Shown in pieces: positions 10,624 to 23,200 of a DNA stretch of 64,000 bases (its first letter is position 1; each line of letters begins with the position of its first letter). Under the pieces are notes generated by a model. That model was not told the origin of the DNA, ran no database searches, and saw nothing but the letters and a program-made list of their open reading frames with translations. Source of the DNA: Neodontobutis hainanensis. Its lineage: Eukaryota; Chordata; Actinopteri; Gobiiformes; Odontobutidae. The stretch is from positions 769,001 through 833,000 of the forward strand of contig JALDNG010000089.1 of NCBI GenBank assembly GCA_024349245.1. The letters run 5' to 3'. The position numbers were made by a program, and so were the translations under genes.

Positions 10624-13600
10624 TTAAATGAGATGAACCTGTTTGAGAAACTGTCGTCCAAAGAAGTTGGTGGCCACTTTCTTGAGGCTGGTGTTGCTTC
10701 CGAACTTACACTTGACGTATCCGTAAAGGTTGGCTCCATTCAGCACCAACCCCATCACCACCACCGGCTGAAACAAACAAATTTTAACAGATTTTACAGT
10801 TTCACAAGTTCCATTTATCAAAAAAAAAAACGTCAAGATTATTTAGGTTTGTATTACTTATTGTGTTTTTATCTTTTTTTTAACCCCAGGACTAAATAGT
10901 TTAAGGTTAAATGCTTTTGCTTTATTCTTCAAGATGACCTGGATGAGTACCTTCACAGACTTCATCTAATATTGTAATTTTCAAAAACAAAGGTTATTAG
11001 GGCATTTTTAATGATTTTTCCCATTCAGACAAAACTTTTATAAATTATTTGTGTAAATGTTTGTGAACTTTTTACTCAAACTTTTGCAGATTCCCTTCAC
11101 AAATGACTCAGACGTACATTATTTAATGGTTTATTATTTCTATTTTTTCAGTCTGCGTGAGACTCACGAGCCACTTGATTCTGAAGTAGACGAGGGACGT
11201 GAAGGAAAGGATGGACCACAGAACTGGACACACCACCAGACTGACCCAGAACAACCGGGCCTCAGAGTCCGACTGGAGCCTGGCCGAGCCCTGGAGGAGA
11301 CACACACGGGTCAGTCTGACCACTGGATTTTAGAGTCCGGTCCCGGTCAGAATCTTACCTTCCTGGCCTCAAAAACCCAGCGGCTCTGTCCGTCGTCGTC
11401 AACCTGGTTCCACCAGCGCAGCCCGACCAGCAGCCGGCCGCTGATGTTCTGAAAGACACAAAAACATTTCAGAAACTGAGGCAAAACATTCCTCTGAAGA
11501 CAAGCCACTATCCAAATTTCATTCATATCAAAGAAAAGACAAAACTCCCTTCAACTAAAACTTCAGCTGCACAGAAACGGAACGATCTAAATTTTTAGAA
11601 CATTTACAGAACAGAGACATGACAAAAACAAAACTTAATCAGGGTTTTTTATCCAATAATTAGAGAAGTTTATTTATAATTTCTCCTTTGTGTTTGTGGA
11701 TTTCTTTAATGTTTAAATAAAATAAAAAAATGTGATAGGCCGGTTTACCTTGACGGTCCAAAAGTCGGCAGACAGCAGAAGGATGATGCAGACCATGGAG
11801 CTGATGGAACTGGCCCCAAACACTTCACAGAAAAGATAAACTAGGACAGCACTAACTCTGAAGAGTAGCAGGAAGAACAGCGCCACCGGGTGTCTGAAAG
11901 AGGTCATTACACAGTTCAAACTGGTTTTAATTGGATTTGAACAGGTCTTACAGTTAATTTGGCAAAAAGTTATTTTTTTTTTTTTTTTTTTGAGAATATG
12001 AATAATAACACAAAACCTCTCTTTCACTCATAGTGGCTGAAATCATTATTGTAAAACTGTTTTCCTTTTTTTAAATATATCACAATAACAACAGAAACTA
12101 CCCAAATGACCCTGATCAAAAGTTTACATACCCCAGTTCTTAATACTGTGTATTGCCATCTTTAACATCAATGACGGCTTGAATTATTTTGTGGTAGTTG
12201 TGAATGAGGCTCTTTATTTTCTCAGATGTAAAGCTGCCCATTCTTTTTAGCAAAAAGCCTCCAGTTACTGTAAATTTTTGGGCTGTCTTACATGAACTGC
12301 ACGTTTGAGATCTCCCGAGAGTGGCTCAATGATACTGAGGTCAGGAAACTGAGGCTAGTCCAGAACCTTCACTTTATGCTGCTGTAGACAAAGGTAGACT
12401 TGGCCTTGGATCGTTGTCATGTTGAAACGTCCAAGTACGTCCCATGTGCAGGTTTTGGGCTGATGAGTGCAAATTTTCCTCCAGTATTTTCTGATAACAT
12501 GCTGCATTTATCTTTTCCTGTGCCTTTGTAGCTCACACATCCTCAAAACATCAGATCCACCTCCATGTTTCACAGTAGGAATGTGTACCTTTCATCTTAG
12601 GCCTTCTCGACTCCTCTTCACTTCGACGTATTGTAAGTGGAATGCTTTGTGGCATTTGTGTAGTAATGGCTTTCTTCTGGCAACTCAACCATGCAGCCCA
12701 TTTTTCTTCAAGTGCCTCCTTATTGAGCATCTTGAAACAGACCACTCAACTTTATTCAGAGAGTCCTGTATTTCAGCTTAAGTTTTATGTGGGTTTTTCT
12801 TTGCATCCCAAACAATTTTCCTGCAGTTATGGCTGACATTTCTGTTGGGCTACCTGACCTTTTTATTTTCCACTTCTTTATTAGAGTTTGAACACCGCTG
12901 ATTGGCGTGCTCAATTGCTTTGGATATCTTTTTATATCGCTTTCCTGTTTTATACAGTTCAATTACCTTTTCCCGGAGAGCCTTTGACAAGTCTTTTACT
13001 ATTCCCATGACTCATACAGAAATGTCAGTGCATCACTGGATGAGAGATGCAAGGGTCTGTCAGGAGCCTAGAAACTCACAGACCTTTTATACACGCACAC
13101 TAATTACAAGCAAAAAGATTACAGGTGAGGATGGTTACCTTTAGTAGCGATTCAAACCTGTTTGTGTCACATGTGCATGTTATTAGGCCAAAATTACCAG
13201 GGTATGTAAACTTACGAGCAAAACAGTAGGCGGATTTGAAAAGGTTTGATAAAACTCACTTAACGCGGTTCTTTTTAATGCGTTTCCCTGAATCCTCTTC
13301 TGCATCGAACAGAGACACATCCTCGTCGTTGGTTTCCTGAAACAGACGTCATTTTAATAACCAGAAACCATGAATATAACAGGATGTCCTGCTGAACACA
13401 TGACCCTTTGACCTTTTTCCTGACCCCTTAAGCCCACTTCTACACACTCAGCAACTTTAATTCAGAAACAAAGAGTTTATTTCTTACATTTTTCTTAATG
13501 TAGAACTTAATTTTCTTGATTTAGTATAACTTTACCAACACAAGTCCAATTATACTTGTTCAAATCCGACTAAAACATGGCTACATAAAATTAAAGGTAG

Positions 13601-13984
13601 AGATGGATAAATAAAACACTGGTGTGTTTATAATAATGCTACGCTAACTAGCTTTATCCAACATCTTCTCTATTTCCTGGCCTTATCAACCGTAAATGTG
13701 GTCAACTTCGCTGAGACACGGCTCCTCGGGTTGTTTCTTGTATCAAAACCCTGTTTAATTAAGCAACAATAAACCGAAAGTACGTCCTCAGTTTTAAATA
13801 ATAAAGTACTGTCATTAGCATTAGCACAGCTACGTAAACAACGCATTAAATCCCTTTGTAATTGCATAAAAACATAAAAAAAAACTGACAACGAGGTAAA
13901 CTGTTGTAACCCTTTATGACGTTAGAAAATACGTATAAATTATAATAAAATATGAAACACAAAGCAACTTACGTCTGTTAACAT
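10624..13984 (-). CDS. tvp23b: Golgi apparatus membrane protein TVP23 homolog B
   Basis: Six minus-strand exons: 13984-13973 (MLTD), 13336-13260, 11893-11749, 11448-11359, 11290-11168 and 10767-10624. Phases fit throughout and give 196 aa (human TVP23B is about 205). Exon 2 encodes NDEDVSLFDAEEDSGKRIKK, the conserved acidic N-terminus. Exon 3 encodes HPVALFFLLLFRVSAVLVYL and LLLSADFWTVK, exon 4 NISGRLLVGLRWWNQVDDDG, and exon 5 RLFWVSLVVCPVLWSIL. Exon 6 encodes GANLYGYVKCKFGSN and ends FGRQFLKQVHLI. The family are small four-helix Golgi membrane proteins linked to vesicle traffic and retention of late-Golgi proteins; hydrophobic segments are visible in exons 3, 5 and 6. A Tc1 relic sits in intron 2. 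tvp23a is the alternative paralogue. Confidence 0.9.
10925..10970 (-). repeat. Dispersed repeat R85, partial copy 3
   Basis: CTTCAAGATGACCTGGATGA then CCTTCACAGACTTCATC inside the last tvp23b intron. This is the shorter half of the family. Confidence 0.6.
12097..13222 (-). mobile_element. Decayed Tc1-like transposon (family B) in tvp23b intron 2
   Basis: The ends are inverted: left ACCCTGATCAAAAGTTTACATA, given here as CCTGATCAAAAGTTTACATA, and right CAGGGTATGTAAACTTACG. On the minus strand the transposase starts GIVKDLSKALREKVIELYKT (helix-turn-helix) and continues YKKISKAIEHANQ and AGKLFGMQRKTHIK. It ends with the remains of the DDE region (HDNDP and IEPLSGDLKRAV). Many stops and frameshifts break the frame. 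The element lies in the same strand sense as tvp23b. Confidence 0.82.
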
Positions 13985-14080
13985 GTTGAGGCTTTAGTAG
14001 CCACTTCCGGGTTACGTTTGAGTCGGGATGTACGTCACTGTGCTGCGCGGTAACGTGCTAGTGACGTACAGTTCAACGTC
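13985..14080 (-). promoter_or_regulatory. Putative tvp23b promoter
   Basis: Just upstream of the start codon, + strand CCACTTCCGGGTTACG (an ETS site, CCGGAAGT on the gene strand) is followed by GTACGTCACTG and TGACGTAC (CRE-like). There is CpG-rich sequence around it and no TATA box, as expected for a housekeeping promoter. Confidence 0.5.
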
Positions 14081-14239
14081 AAATGATTCAAGCTGAATTT
14101 ATTTAAATATTTTAGCATTTTTGTGAAATGTTATAAAATTATTAATTATAAAATTTACATTTGTAAATGTGATCTTGTTTCAATCAAGCAAGGGCTATTT
14201 GGGACCCTAAATTAAAACCCAAAAGTATTTGGTCATCAT

Positions 14240-16550
14240 TTAAATATTCAAAACTTGATTACAAAACGTGAACAAACAGAAAATCTGTTGCTCCAATCTA
14301 ATATTGACTTTATTGGCTTTACTGAAACCCAGTTAACAAGTGTGTCACGTGATGCTGCAATATATGTGCCAGGATATAATGTATTCAGTAAAGACAGAGT
14401 TCAGGATAGAGGTGGATGTCTATGTAAGAGACAGTCTTAAATGTTCACAGATTGCTTGGTCTGACAATATTACAGTAGAATGTGTTGGTGTAAATATAGT
14501 TCTCTCTTAGGAAATAAATTTCATTGTAATATTTATTTATCGTAAACCATCAACTAATGTAGGGTTTTTTGTCCAGCTAAAACTGCTAATAGGTTTTTAC
14601 TGTCCCAATAAAAAGATTATTTTAAAAGGTGATTTCAATATTAACTGGAATAGCAAAAAAAAAAAAAAAGAAAAACGAGATAACTGACCTTGTGAATATG
14701 GTTTAATTAACTGAAAAGCCAACACAGATAAATAATAAATCTAAAACAAGAATAGATCTCTTATTCACAAATAAAACTGAAGGAATTTTCTAACTGGTTT
14801 CTCTGATCATAATGCCATATTTTTTACAGAAAAGTTACTAAAGCATGTTTTCTAAGGTCCTGTACATCTGATTATAGTTTGTATTTTTATGATATAGAGC
14901 AAAATTTCATCTACAAAATCTGGCAAAAGCATTAAAGGAGATAAATTGGAATGAGATAGTCTCATGTGACAATATTTTAACAAATAGTGTAATAGTGCAC
15001 TTCACTTTAAAGTTCTTGAGGCAATAGCTGCGCTCACAAAGAGGATAAAGAAAAATAAAAGAAGTAAATGTGATCTACCTTGGCTCAGTGGAGAGTGCAG
15101 AAATCTAATGAGGACTAGAGATCAACTACTATAAAAAGCACTGAAAACTGAAAAATGTATTTTGACAAGCAACTATTCACCTTAGCCAGAAACAAGGTAG
15201 TTCAAGTCATGCGCAAAGCTAAGGCAAATTTCTTTTTGACAGTTATAGAGAGTATAAAAAAAATCAAGTCATAAATAAAATAACCGGCAAAGGGGCAAGT
15301 CATAGTAATGAATTACAATAACAAATTAATGAACTGGTGAAAGATCCTGTTGTGGTGACATCTGTATTTAATATTTTTTTTAAGATTTGGTATATGAAAT
15401 TACACAACTTACTTTACTATATTACTTTTAACTTTTTCAACTGATTATTTTACTTTTCCTGTAATTGAGACTTTACCCATTTTTGAAATAGCAGAGATCA
15501 GTCAGACAATAAACACATTTAAGACAAACAAAGTAGCTTCCATAATTATAAATTAAAAGAAATTCCAAAACTAAAGATGTGTATAATTTGGATACAAACT
15601 TTATAAAGGTAAACAAAGATATTTTGATATATAAAATTACTCATATGATCAATTTTTTTTATCAGGCATTCTATTGTTCCCACTTCATGAAAAGTTGTCA
15701 CAATTACACCTGTAAAAAATGATTGACTAATCAGTATACCACTCATTTCAAAAATTACGGAAAAATGGGTGGCTAAAAAATTGACAAACAATTTAAGTAT
15801 GGGTTATACTCCTCTGCACCCTATGCTGATTGGATTCCGTGGATTACTCGACAGAAACTTCAATTAATAATTTTCTGGAAAAATTGAAACACTATTTGGA
15901 TAGTTTTGATAGACTTAAAAGGGCATTTGATATGGTTGATCACTAAATATTATTATCTAGACTAACTAAATTTAATTTCGCAGAACAAGCCGAATCCACT
16001 GTGTCTCAATCAGTGAAATTAAATCTCCATATCTAGGTTGTCAAGTTGGAGTACCTCAATGTTCTATACTTGGGCCCATTTTATTTTCATTATATATTAA
16101 TTACTTGCCAAATGTTTGCCCACACATTCATTCTCAGCTATATGCAAATGATGCTGTAATTTTTACAAAGTCAAAATCTGATGTTGAACTCTCTTAAAAA
16201 TTGACAGAAGATATGACATGCATTGACAAGTGGCTCAGAAAATCATGTCTTCTGTTAAATTCTAAAAAGACTGTTTATATGGTATTTTTTAAAAGCCAAA
16301 CTCACATGTAATTTTAAAAGGGGAGGAGATTGAAATTATAGACAAATTTAAAGATCTTGGTGTGATCTCGAGGTGATTGTGCAGTACCTTTGAGACGCAC
16401 AGCCTTCCATCAACAAGTGCTGTCAGTCAAAGGTACAGAGATTTGGAACAGCATCCCAGCTGTGATCAGAACTGTGGCCCGTTTGTGAGAAAGTCCAGCC
16501 ACTTGAATCTTCTCTGGACTTTATTTGTAAGTTTCAGGGCATTATACTGA
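14240..16550 (+). mobile_element. Degenerate non-LTR retrotransposon (CR1/Rex1-like)
   Basis: The plus strand reads QSNIDFIGFTETQLTSVSRD, YVPGYNVFSKDR (endonuclease domain), DRLKRAFDMVDH, and then VPQCSILGPILFSLYINYLP. A decayed YANDAVIFTKSK replaces YADD, followed by CIDKWLRKSCLLLNSKKTVY and, at 16405-16470, QVLSVKGTEIWNSIP. Stops and frameshifts are dense, so this is an old copy. It fills most of the DNA between tvp23b and trim16. Confidence 0.75.
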
Positions 16551-17215
16551 GACCAGAAAGACCAGATATTTTAATTTCAGTAACATCAGTAGTTTTGATC
16601 ACAGTTTAAATACAATCCAATAAAACTTCAAAAACATATCAAATATAGATAAAATGTAAACAGGTTTATTTGGCACAGTTTATAAAATTGAAAGCAGTTT
16701 ATATTAAATACAAAATAAAATATAAAGTAAAGCTTCCTGAACCTGTTTTTTAGTTTAAGGAACGTTTGAATAATTTTGAAATGAATGTGACACAAACCTG
16801 AGGAAGCCTTTTGTTTGATGCAGACAATGTTTGTGGTGGATTTCATGTTTGAACAGTTTATTTTTAATCTTTTACATTGTGGACATGATTAATGAGGCTT
16901 TTAACTATTTCTATTTTGTTTTAATAGAATGTTTATCGAGGTAGAGCTCAACTCAAAATTGAACCCTTGTTTGTTTCTTTACCTTCAGCTCCACACCTAC
17001 TCAGTCTGGCTGTGTTTCTTCCTCAGCAAAGTTCAGGCTTGTGTTTTTGGCAGCAACTCTGAAGGAAGCTTTTTTTAAATAAAATATTGTTTGGTTGTAT
17101 AAGTATGTTTGCTCATGTTGACTGTTCTTTGGAATTCTGGTGTTTTTAAAATAATATTTTTGTCCTTTGATGCATCCTAATTGTTAATCACACATCAACT
17201 TTTTCCTCACTGTTT
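16551..17215. other. trim16 3' flank / 3' UTR
   Basis: AT-rich sequence with no coding content. The minus strand has AATAAA at 16862-16857, about 350 nt after the trim16 stop, as a possible poly(A) signal. Confidence 0.4.
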
Positions 17216-20200
17216 TTATACAACAGGCGAGCCACTCGGGGATGAGCCGCTCGGGGGCGTGTCACTCTTTCGTGAGGTCAGAGGTGAGGTTTGGGGGGAG
17301 TTTTTTCTTAACCCCAGCGGTTCCCCGGGCCCCACCAGTGTCACCATGTTTTCCTTTTTGGAGAGCCAGAAGGCGGGGTACAGTGGCTCCAGGAACTTGG
17401 CCCTGTACTCGTGGATCAGTGATGGCTCATCTCCAGTCTCCGGTCTGAAGCCGTAGAAGCGCAGCAGGCCTCCGGTGTAGTCCACGTAGACCCCGAGACG
17501 CGTGAACCTGTCGGTGCCCAGGGGCGTCTCCACGTTGTCGTGCCAGGCCAAGAAGGCGCGGCCGGTCCATTGTAGGCACCAGGACGAGTTGGTGGAGGAG
17601 ATGCAGCTGTTGCTCTCGACGCCTTTGCGCTCGAGGCTCTTGTAGGACACGCCCATGTACGTGCCCTCGCCGCTAAAGTCCACCTCAAAGTAGCCGCGGT
17701 TTAGGTAGATGGACTCCAGCGCCAGGACTTGCCTCCAGTGCTCGAAGCGCTCGGGGTGCTCCGGGTACGGGTGCTGCCACGGCGTTGTGTTCGTCACTTT
17801 ACGGTTCTCCTCCGTCAGACGCAGGAACTTATGAGCCGTGTTTCCGTCAAACGACACCGACTTCAGGTCTGAAAAAAATAAATGTTAGGGCCACCTAACT
17901 TAACAAAAATATGTTTAAATCCAACTAAAATTTGTTCAAATACAACAAAAAGCTGAAAATGAGTAACTTTAATACAGTTGGACTTACACTTGAGGAGGTC
18001 GGCTCTCGTCTCTGGATCTGGTAAAGACTTGTGTGTGGCTGCAACAACGGCCTGGACCGTGTTCTTTATTCCCATTTCCGTTTGATCTGCAACACACAGA
18101 ACAGATAATGAAAAATACATACCCACTCATATATTAGAGTATAAGTTTAACAGATGAAAATGCACCAGTTATTAGAGTTTCAGCTCTTTTTCTCAAACCC
18201 TGTTTAAACCCTTTTTAAAACAGAGCCTGTGATGTTGAACAAATAAAACAACATTTAAAATCAGGTTTTAAAACAGTTAAAGTGTTTCTAAAACCTGTTC
18301 AAATTTAACACAAATCTGTTTAAATCCCCAAATATTGTCTGCATTAAAACCAAATAAGGACTAAAGTCTTGGTTTTGTCCCGGTTTAGACTTTACATCAG
18401 TAAAGACTAATGGGGATATTTTTATCAAACAAATAAAAAAGGAAATATAAAGTAATGCCTAAATATAGGAATGAAAGACATTAATTTTACCAAAGTAAAA
18501 CAGGAGAAATCAGTGAGCAGCAGGTCTAACTGACTCGGAGCTACCAGGGGGCGCTGCTCAGTGACCTGTGGGGCTCAGGTGAGTTGTGTAACAGCTATTA
18601 TTATTATTTTTACACTGGTTTACACATTCCTCACCTGTCTGCGTCAGACCTGTGTGAACATGTTACCTGTGTGATTCAAACGCCTCAGACACAAAAACCT
18701 CTCAGTTTCTGCCCCAAGGAACGGGATCAGGTTTAGTAACTATTACAGTCTAATCAGAACTAAAAGTTGAACTTGCTTGAATGCATCTAAAACTTGTTCA
18801 AATCCAAATGAAAACTGTTCAAATAAAAAAAAATCCAGGACTTAACCTTTCAGTCCACTTTAGTTCTGCTGCACACTTGAAAGAAGACAAAATTTCCTAA
18901 ATGCTACAGAAAACGGTTTGATGCCAAACTAGGACTAAACCATGGACAAAATCAAGACTTTACTGTTTAGCCTTGCTCAGCTCAGTGATTTACAGATTTT
19001 GAATTATTGTTCAGCAGAATCTCCTAACTCTCAGTGAAAACAGTTTTTCAAATCGAGGAACAGTTTGTGAGTTAAAGGCCTTTGTTTCAGTGGCTCTAGT
19101 GAAAACCAGCCTGATGATGTCATACTTGTGTTTATATATAGTCACATTAAGGCCCAAGGTTTTCAGGACAATTTGTTCCAGATAAATGTAGTTTTACAGA
19201 TACTAGGAAATGATCTGCACAGCTCTGCTCCTCTTGTTTCTTTTTCGGGTTAGTGCTCTACAGTCTTCTACAAAAAAGACCGTGTTAAGACAACGTAAAA
19301 AGCGGGTAAAGAGTGCTCACCGTTGGAACAGGCCTCCTTCACCTTCTCAGTTAAGTGGCTCATCATCATGTGACACAGCGTCTCCGTCGACTCCACAATG
19401 ACTCGACTGAAGGAGTTTAAACAGTCCATGAGACCAATGTTGATGCTGGGCAGAGAGACGTCTGCCGCCTCCTGCCTCCACTTACTGTACTCCTGAACAT
19501 ATTCACATAAAAGCAATAGTTTCAGCATTATTCACATAAAAACATTCACAGTGCAGCATTTATGAACCAGCCCCTGCTTTAACTCTGTACTGTGCTATAA
19601 TCATCTAAGTTCCCGGTCATCCAGGTCAACTTGAAGAAAAGGTTAAAGCAAAGGCATCTGGACTTAGTTTTTTAGTGTAAAGACATTTCATCTTTTGTCC
19701 AAGGGCCTTGGAAGATTGTCTATATTTTTATTGCTCACTTTCTGTTATCTCCAACACTTTCTGCCCCTGGAAAAATGAACAGAAAGATGGACAGGTCTGA
19801 TTTAATACTGGTACCTGCAGTATCCCTCCTGTCCTTTAGTCTGTTACCTGTAGGAAGTCCACATGATTCTTGTTCCTGGAGATCCTCTGGACCTGGCTCT
19901 GGGTCTTCCTGAGCTCAGAGCAGCGGTTTTCCAGGTGAGCCCTGATGCCCTCGGCCTGTTTCAGTGCCTGCCGCTCCTCCGCCTCCAGGACCTCCATCAC
20001 CTCCCTTTTAGTCCGGTCTACGGCCCCCGACAGGACTTCGAACTGGGCCTTGATCACGGCTCGTACCTCCGTCACTGACTTCTGAGGAGACAGGGCTCAG
20101 TCAGGCCTAAACCAGGTCTATACCAGGACTAAACCAGGCCTATACCAGGACCAAACCAGGACTAACCTCGATGGAGGTGGTGTTGAGCAAAAGTTTTTTG

Positions 20201-23200
20201 ATGGCGTTTTCTGCTGCCACCACAGTTTCTTGCATTTCACTCTGTTTGTGCTTTAGCTCCCTCTGAAACAGGAAACACAGGAGAATGACATGCTCATACG
20301 GTCAGTACAAGTTAAAATGACTCAATCACTTCACTGGCTTTTAGCATCACTAGCTACAGGCTTCATTAACTGTGGCCCTTTTCCAAATATGGTCGTCACT
20401 TCTGCCTCCACGGCTTGACTCAGACAGTCTAAAGTCTAAACCTTGTGAGTGGAAACAGAAGAGATAGAGAAGTGTGAATTCCTTTTGAGCTGATTGGATT
20501 AGAGCCGCCGGAGTGATGCATGATGGGATTATAACAGAAACAGCTGATTAAATATCCTCCGTCAGGAATAACCACTGTGCTGTTCTGCCCCCCACCTCAC
20601 TCGATGCAGAGTCTTACTTTGTATGTTCCATAAAACATGACAAACGTATTTCTGTGACACGTGTGTTTGACAGAAAAGGTGTGGCCCACTTTCTTCTGAG
20701 TCATGACTCAGAGAAATTAGAGCTGATTCAGTCCAGTCTTTGTTTCAGAGTAGGTTTTAGTCCTGGTTTAATCCATGTTCTTGAACAGGTTTAGACTTGG
20801 TTTAGTTCTGTTTTTAGTCCACTTTTATTACAGTCCTACTCAGGCTACAGGCTACTCTTGTTATTTCCCTCTATTTACTTCTCTGTTACATAACTGCATT
20901 ATATAATTGGTTCCTGTTCAATCTTTGTTTTGGATCTGGTTTAGTCCTGAGGGCTGTTCCACAAAAGTCTCTCAGAAAAGCGTGGCTTCAGCCTGAATTT
21001 TAGCTGCATTAGTGTAAGCACAGGAGTCAAGGCTTATCCTTTTCCTTAAAGACCACTCTGGGCTCAGAGCCAAGCTAACTCCAGTCTTACTTGATCAGAG
21101 ACAGTTACACTGTGCATTGAGAGAACATTGAAGTCGAGTGTTGATTCAATCGAGCTTCAGTGAACAAAGAAGAGCGGAGAGAGAGAACTGAGACAATTAT
21201 GTCTGAATTAAAAGTCAGAAAGAACTACGAGCTGCACAAGAATAACACAACACAGACATTATATTATCTGTTAATGATGACGCTTTAACTTTCAATTTAA
21301 TATTTTCAGAAAAATAACACTGGGAAAATAAAGTAAGCTAGACTTATCCACAAATCTGTCAGGTCATATATAGAATTAAATTGTCCATTTTATTCCTCTG
21401 ATCCGGGGCCGGCTCGTGGGGAGAGCAGTCTAAGCTTAGATGCCCAGACGGAACAGGTCTAACTTAAAGGTCTCCCATGAACCCTCCAGCCCCTGGAGAG
21501 AGTATAGCGCTGGTCCAGTGTTCCACAACCAGGACAAAAAACGCATTGTTCCTCCTGAATCCGAGGTTCGACAATTGGCTGCATTCTCCTCTCCAGTACC
21601 CTGGCATAGACTTTCTCTGGGAGGCTGAGGAGTGTGAGCCCTCTGTAGTTGTAACACACCACTCCAGTCCCTCTTCTTAAAAAGAGGGACCACAACCCCG
21701 GTCTGCCTGTCCAGAGCTACTGTCCAAAAAACGCCACGCGATGTTGCAGAGGCGTGTCAACCAAGCATCCACAACATCCAGAGACTCAAATCTCATCCAC
21801 CCTCGGTGACATCAGATTGAGAAATGGAGTACTCCACATCTGAAACCTCGGCCTCTGCTTCCACTGTCCGACAATACAAACGGTTTGCCAGAATCTCTTC
21901 AAGGCCAACTAATAGATCTACTCGGACTGCTGATCAGCTTCATCAGCAGTCCCACGAGCCAACCAGGCTCTTACAGTGTCCACCACCAGGTTCGGGGATT
22001 GCCGCCGCCACAGTCACCAAAGACTTTACGGCCACAGCCTCGAGTGGCCGCGTCAACAATGGAGGTGGAGAACATGGTCCACTCGGACTCAATGTCTCCA
22101 GCATCACCACAGGATGTGGTCGAAGCTCTGGAGGTGGTAGTTGAAGATCTTTCTGACATGGGACTCCAACAGGCCCTCACAGTACAGGGGCTATAAGCAA
22201 GCCCACACCAGCCCGCCCGCCTGTCACCACAGAGTAGTGGCGAGTCCAGCCTCTGGGTTGGGTTTCAGACCCCAAGCTGTGTGTGGAGGTGAGCCCAACT
22301 ATCTCTAGTCGGTATCACTCAACCTCCCGCAAAAATTTTATTTTTTTGTATTTATTGAGCCCTTTTCCAACTAGTAGGCACTCAAAGCACTTTACCAGTG
22401 TTACAGCTGACCACTGGAGGCAACGACAGTATGAACTGTGGGGGAGAGCGGGGTGTTATGATGTTTTGGGATGTTTCGAGTGGGGATCGATCCACCCACA
22501 TGTCGCTCTACCACTAAGCTAATACCTCCTTCCCCCCGTTCCACTTCCCCAAGGCAGTTTCCGTGTCCATTATCAGGTCATCGGGGGCCTTGCCTTTGAC
22601 TTCTGCCCGATCCACTAATCATCAGCCCCGGATTAAAACAAACTAGTTTTAGTAGATTATAATCCATCATGTAATTTTAAATTTGTCTGAATATTTATTT
22701 GATGGTTCTAGACGTTTCCAGAGACTGAGCGTGACTAAGAAAGAGCCTGTTTTAACAGAAATTAACAGATTTATCCAAATAAGATGAGTTTATTGTGTAA
22801 GCTCGTTTTATGAAACTGCCCTCTGGTTTTTCCCTAGTCTTGTTCTGGACCTAGTATAGTTTTGGTCCTGGTCTGGTCCAGGACCTGGTCTGGTCTTGGT
22901 CTGGTCCTGGTCTGGTCTTGGTCTTGGTCTTGGTCTGTTCCTAGTCCGATTCTGGTCTTGGTCTGGTCTGATCCTGGTCTGGTCCTGGTCTTGGTCCTGG
23001 ATCTTGTCCTCATCTGACCTCTATAGTCCCGCGGGCCTGGTCCATGTTGGTCTGCTCGTGGCCCTGGTGGTCCTCCTGGAGACAGTCCTGGCAGACGCAG
23101 ACCTGGTCCAGGAGACAGAAGCGTTCCAGGGGCAGGTGGTGGACTTCACAGGTCTTCCTCTCAATGTCCCGGAGCGGGTCCAGGAGCTTGTGCATCTGGA

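Larger units (their letters stand above)
20955..22825. mobile_element. Possible DNA transposon hosting LINE and SINE inserts
   Basis: GGGCTGTTCCACAAAAG at the left and, in reverse, AGGGCAGTTTCATAAAAC at the right look like imperfect inverted ends, of the kind seen in Harbinger-like fish elements. The inside carries the family N LINE (21440-21700) and a SINE (22290-22530). No transposase is seen. The ends may be coincidental. Confidence 0.3.
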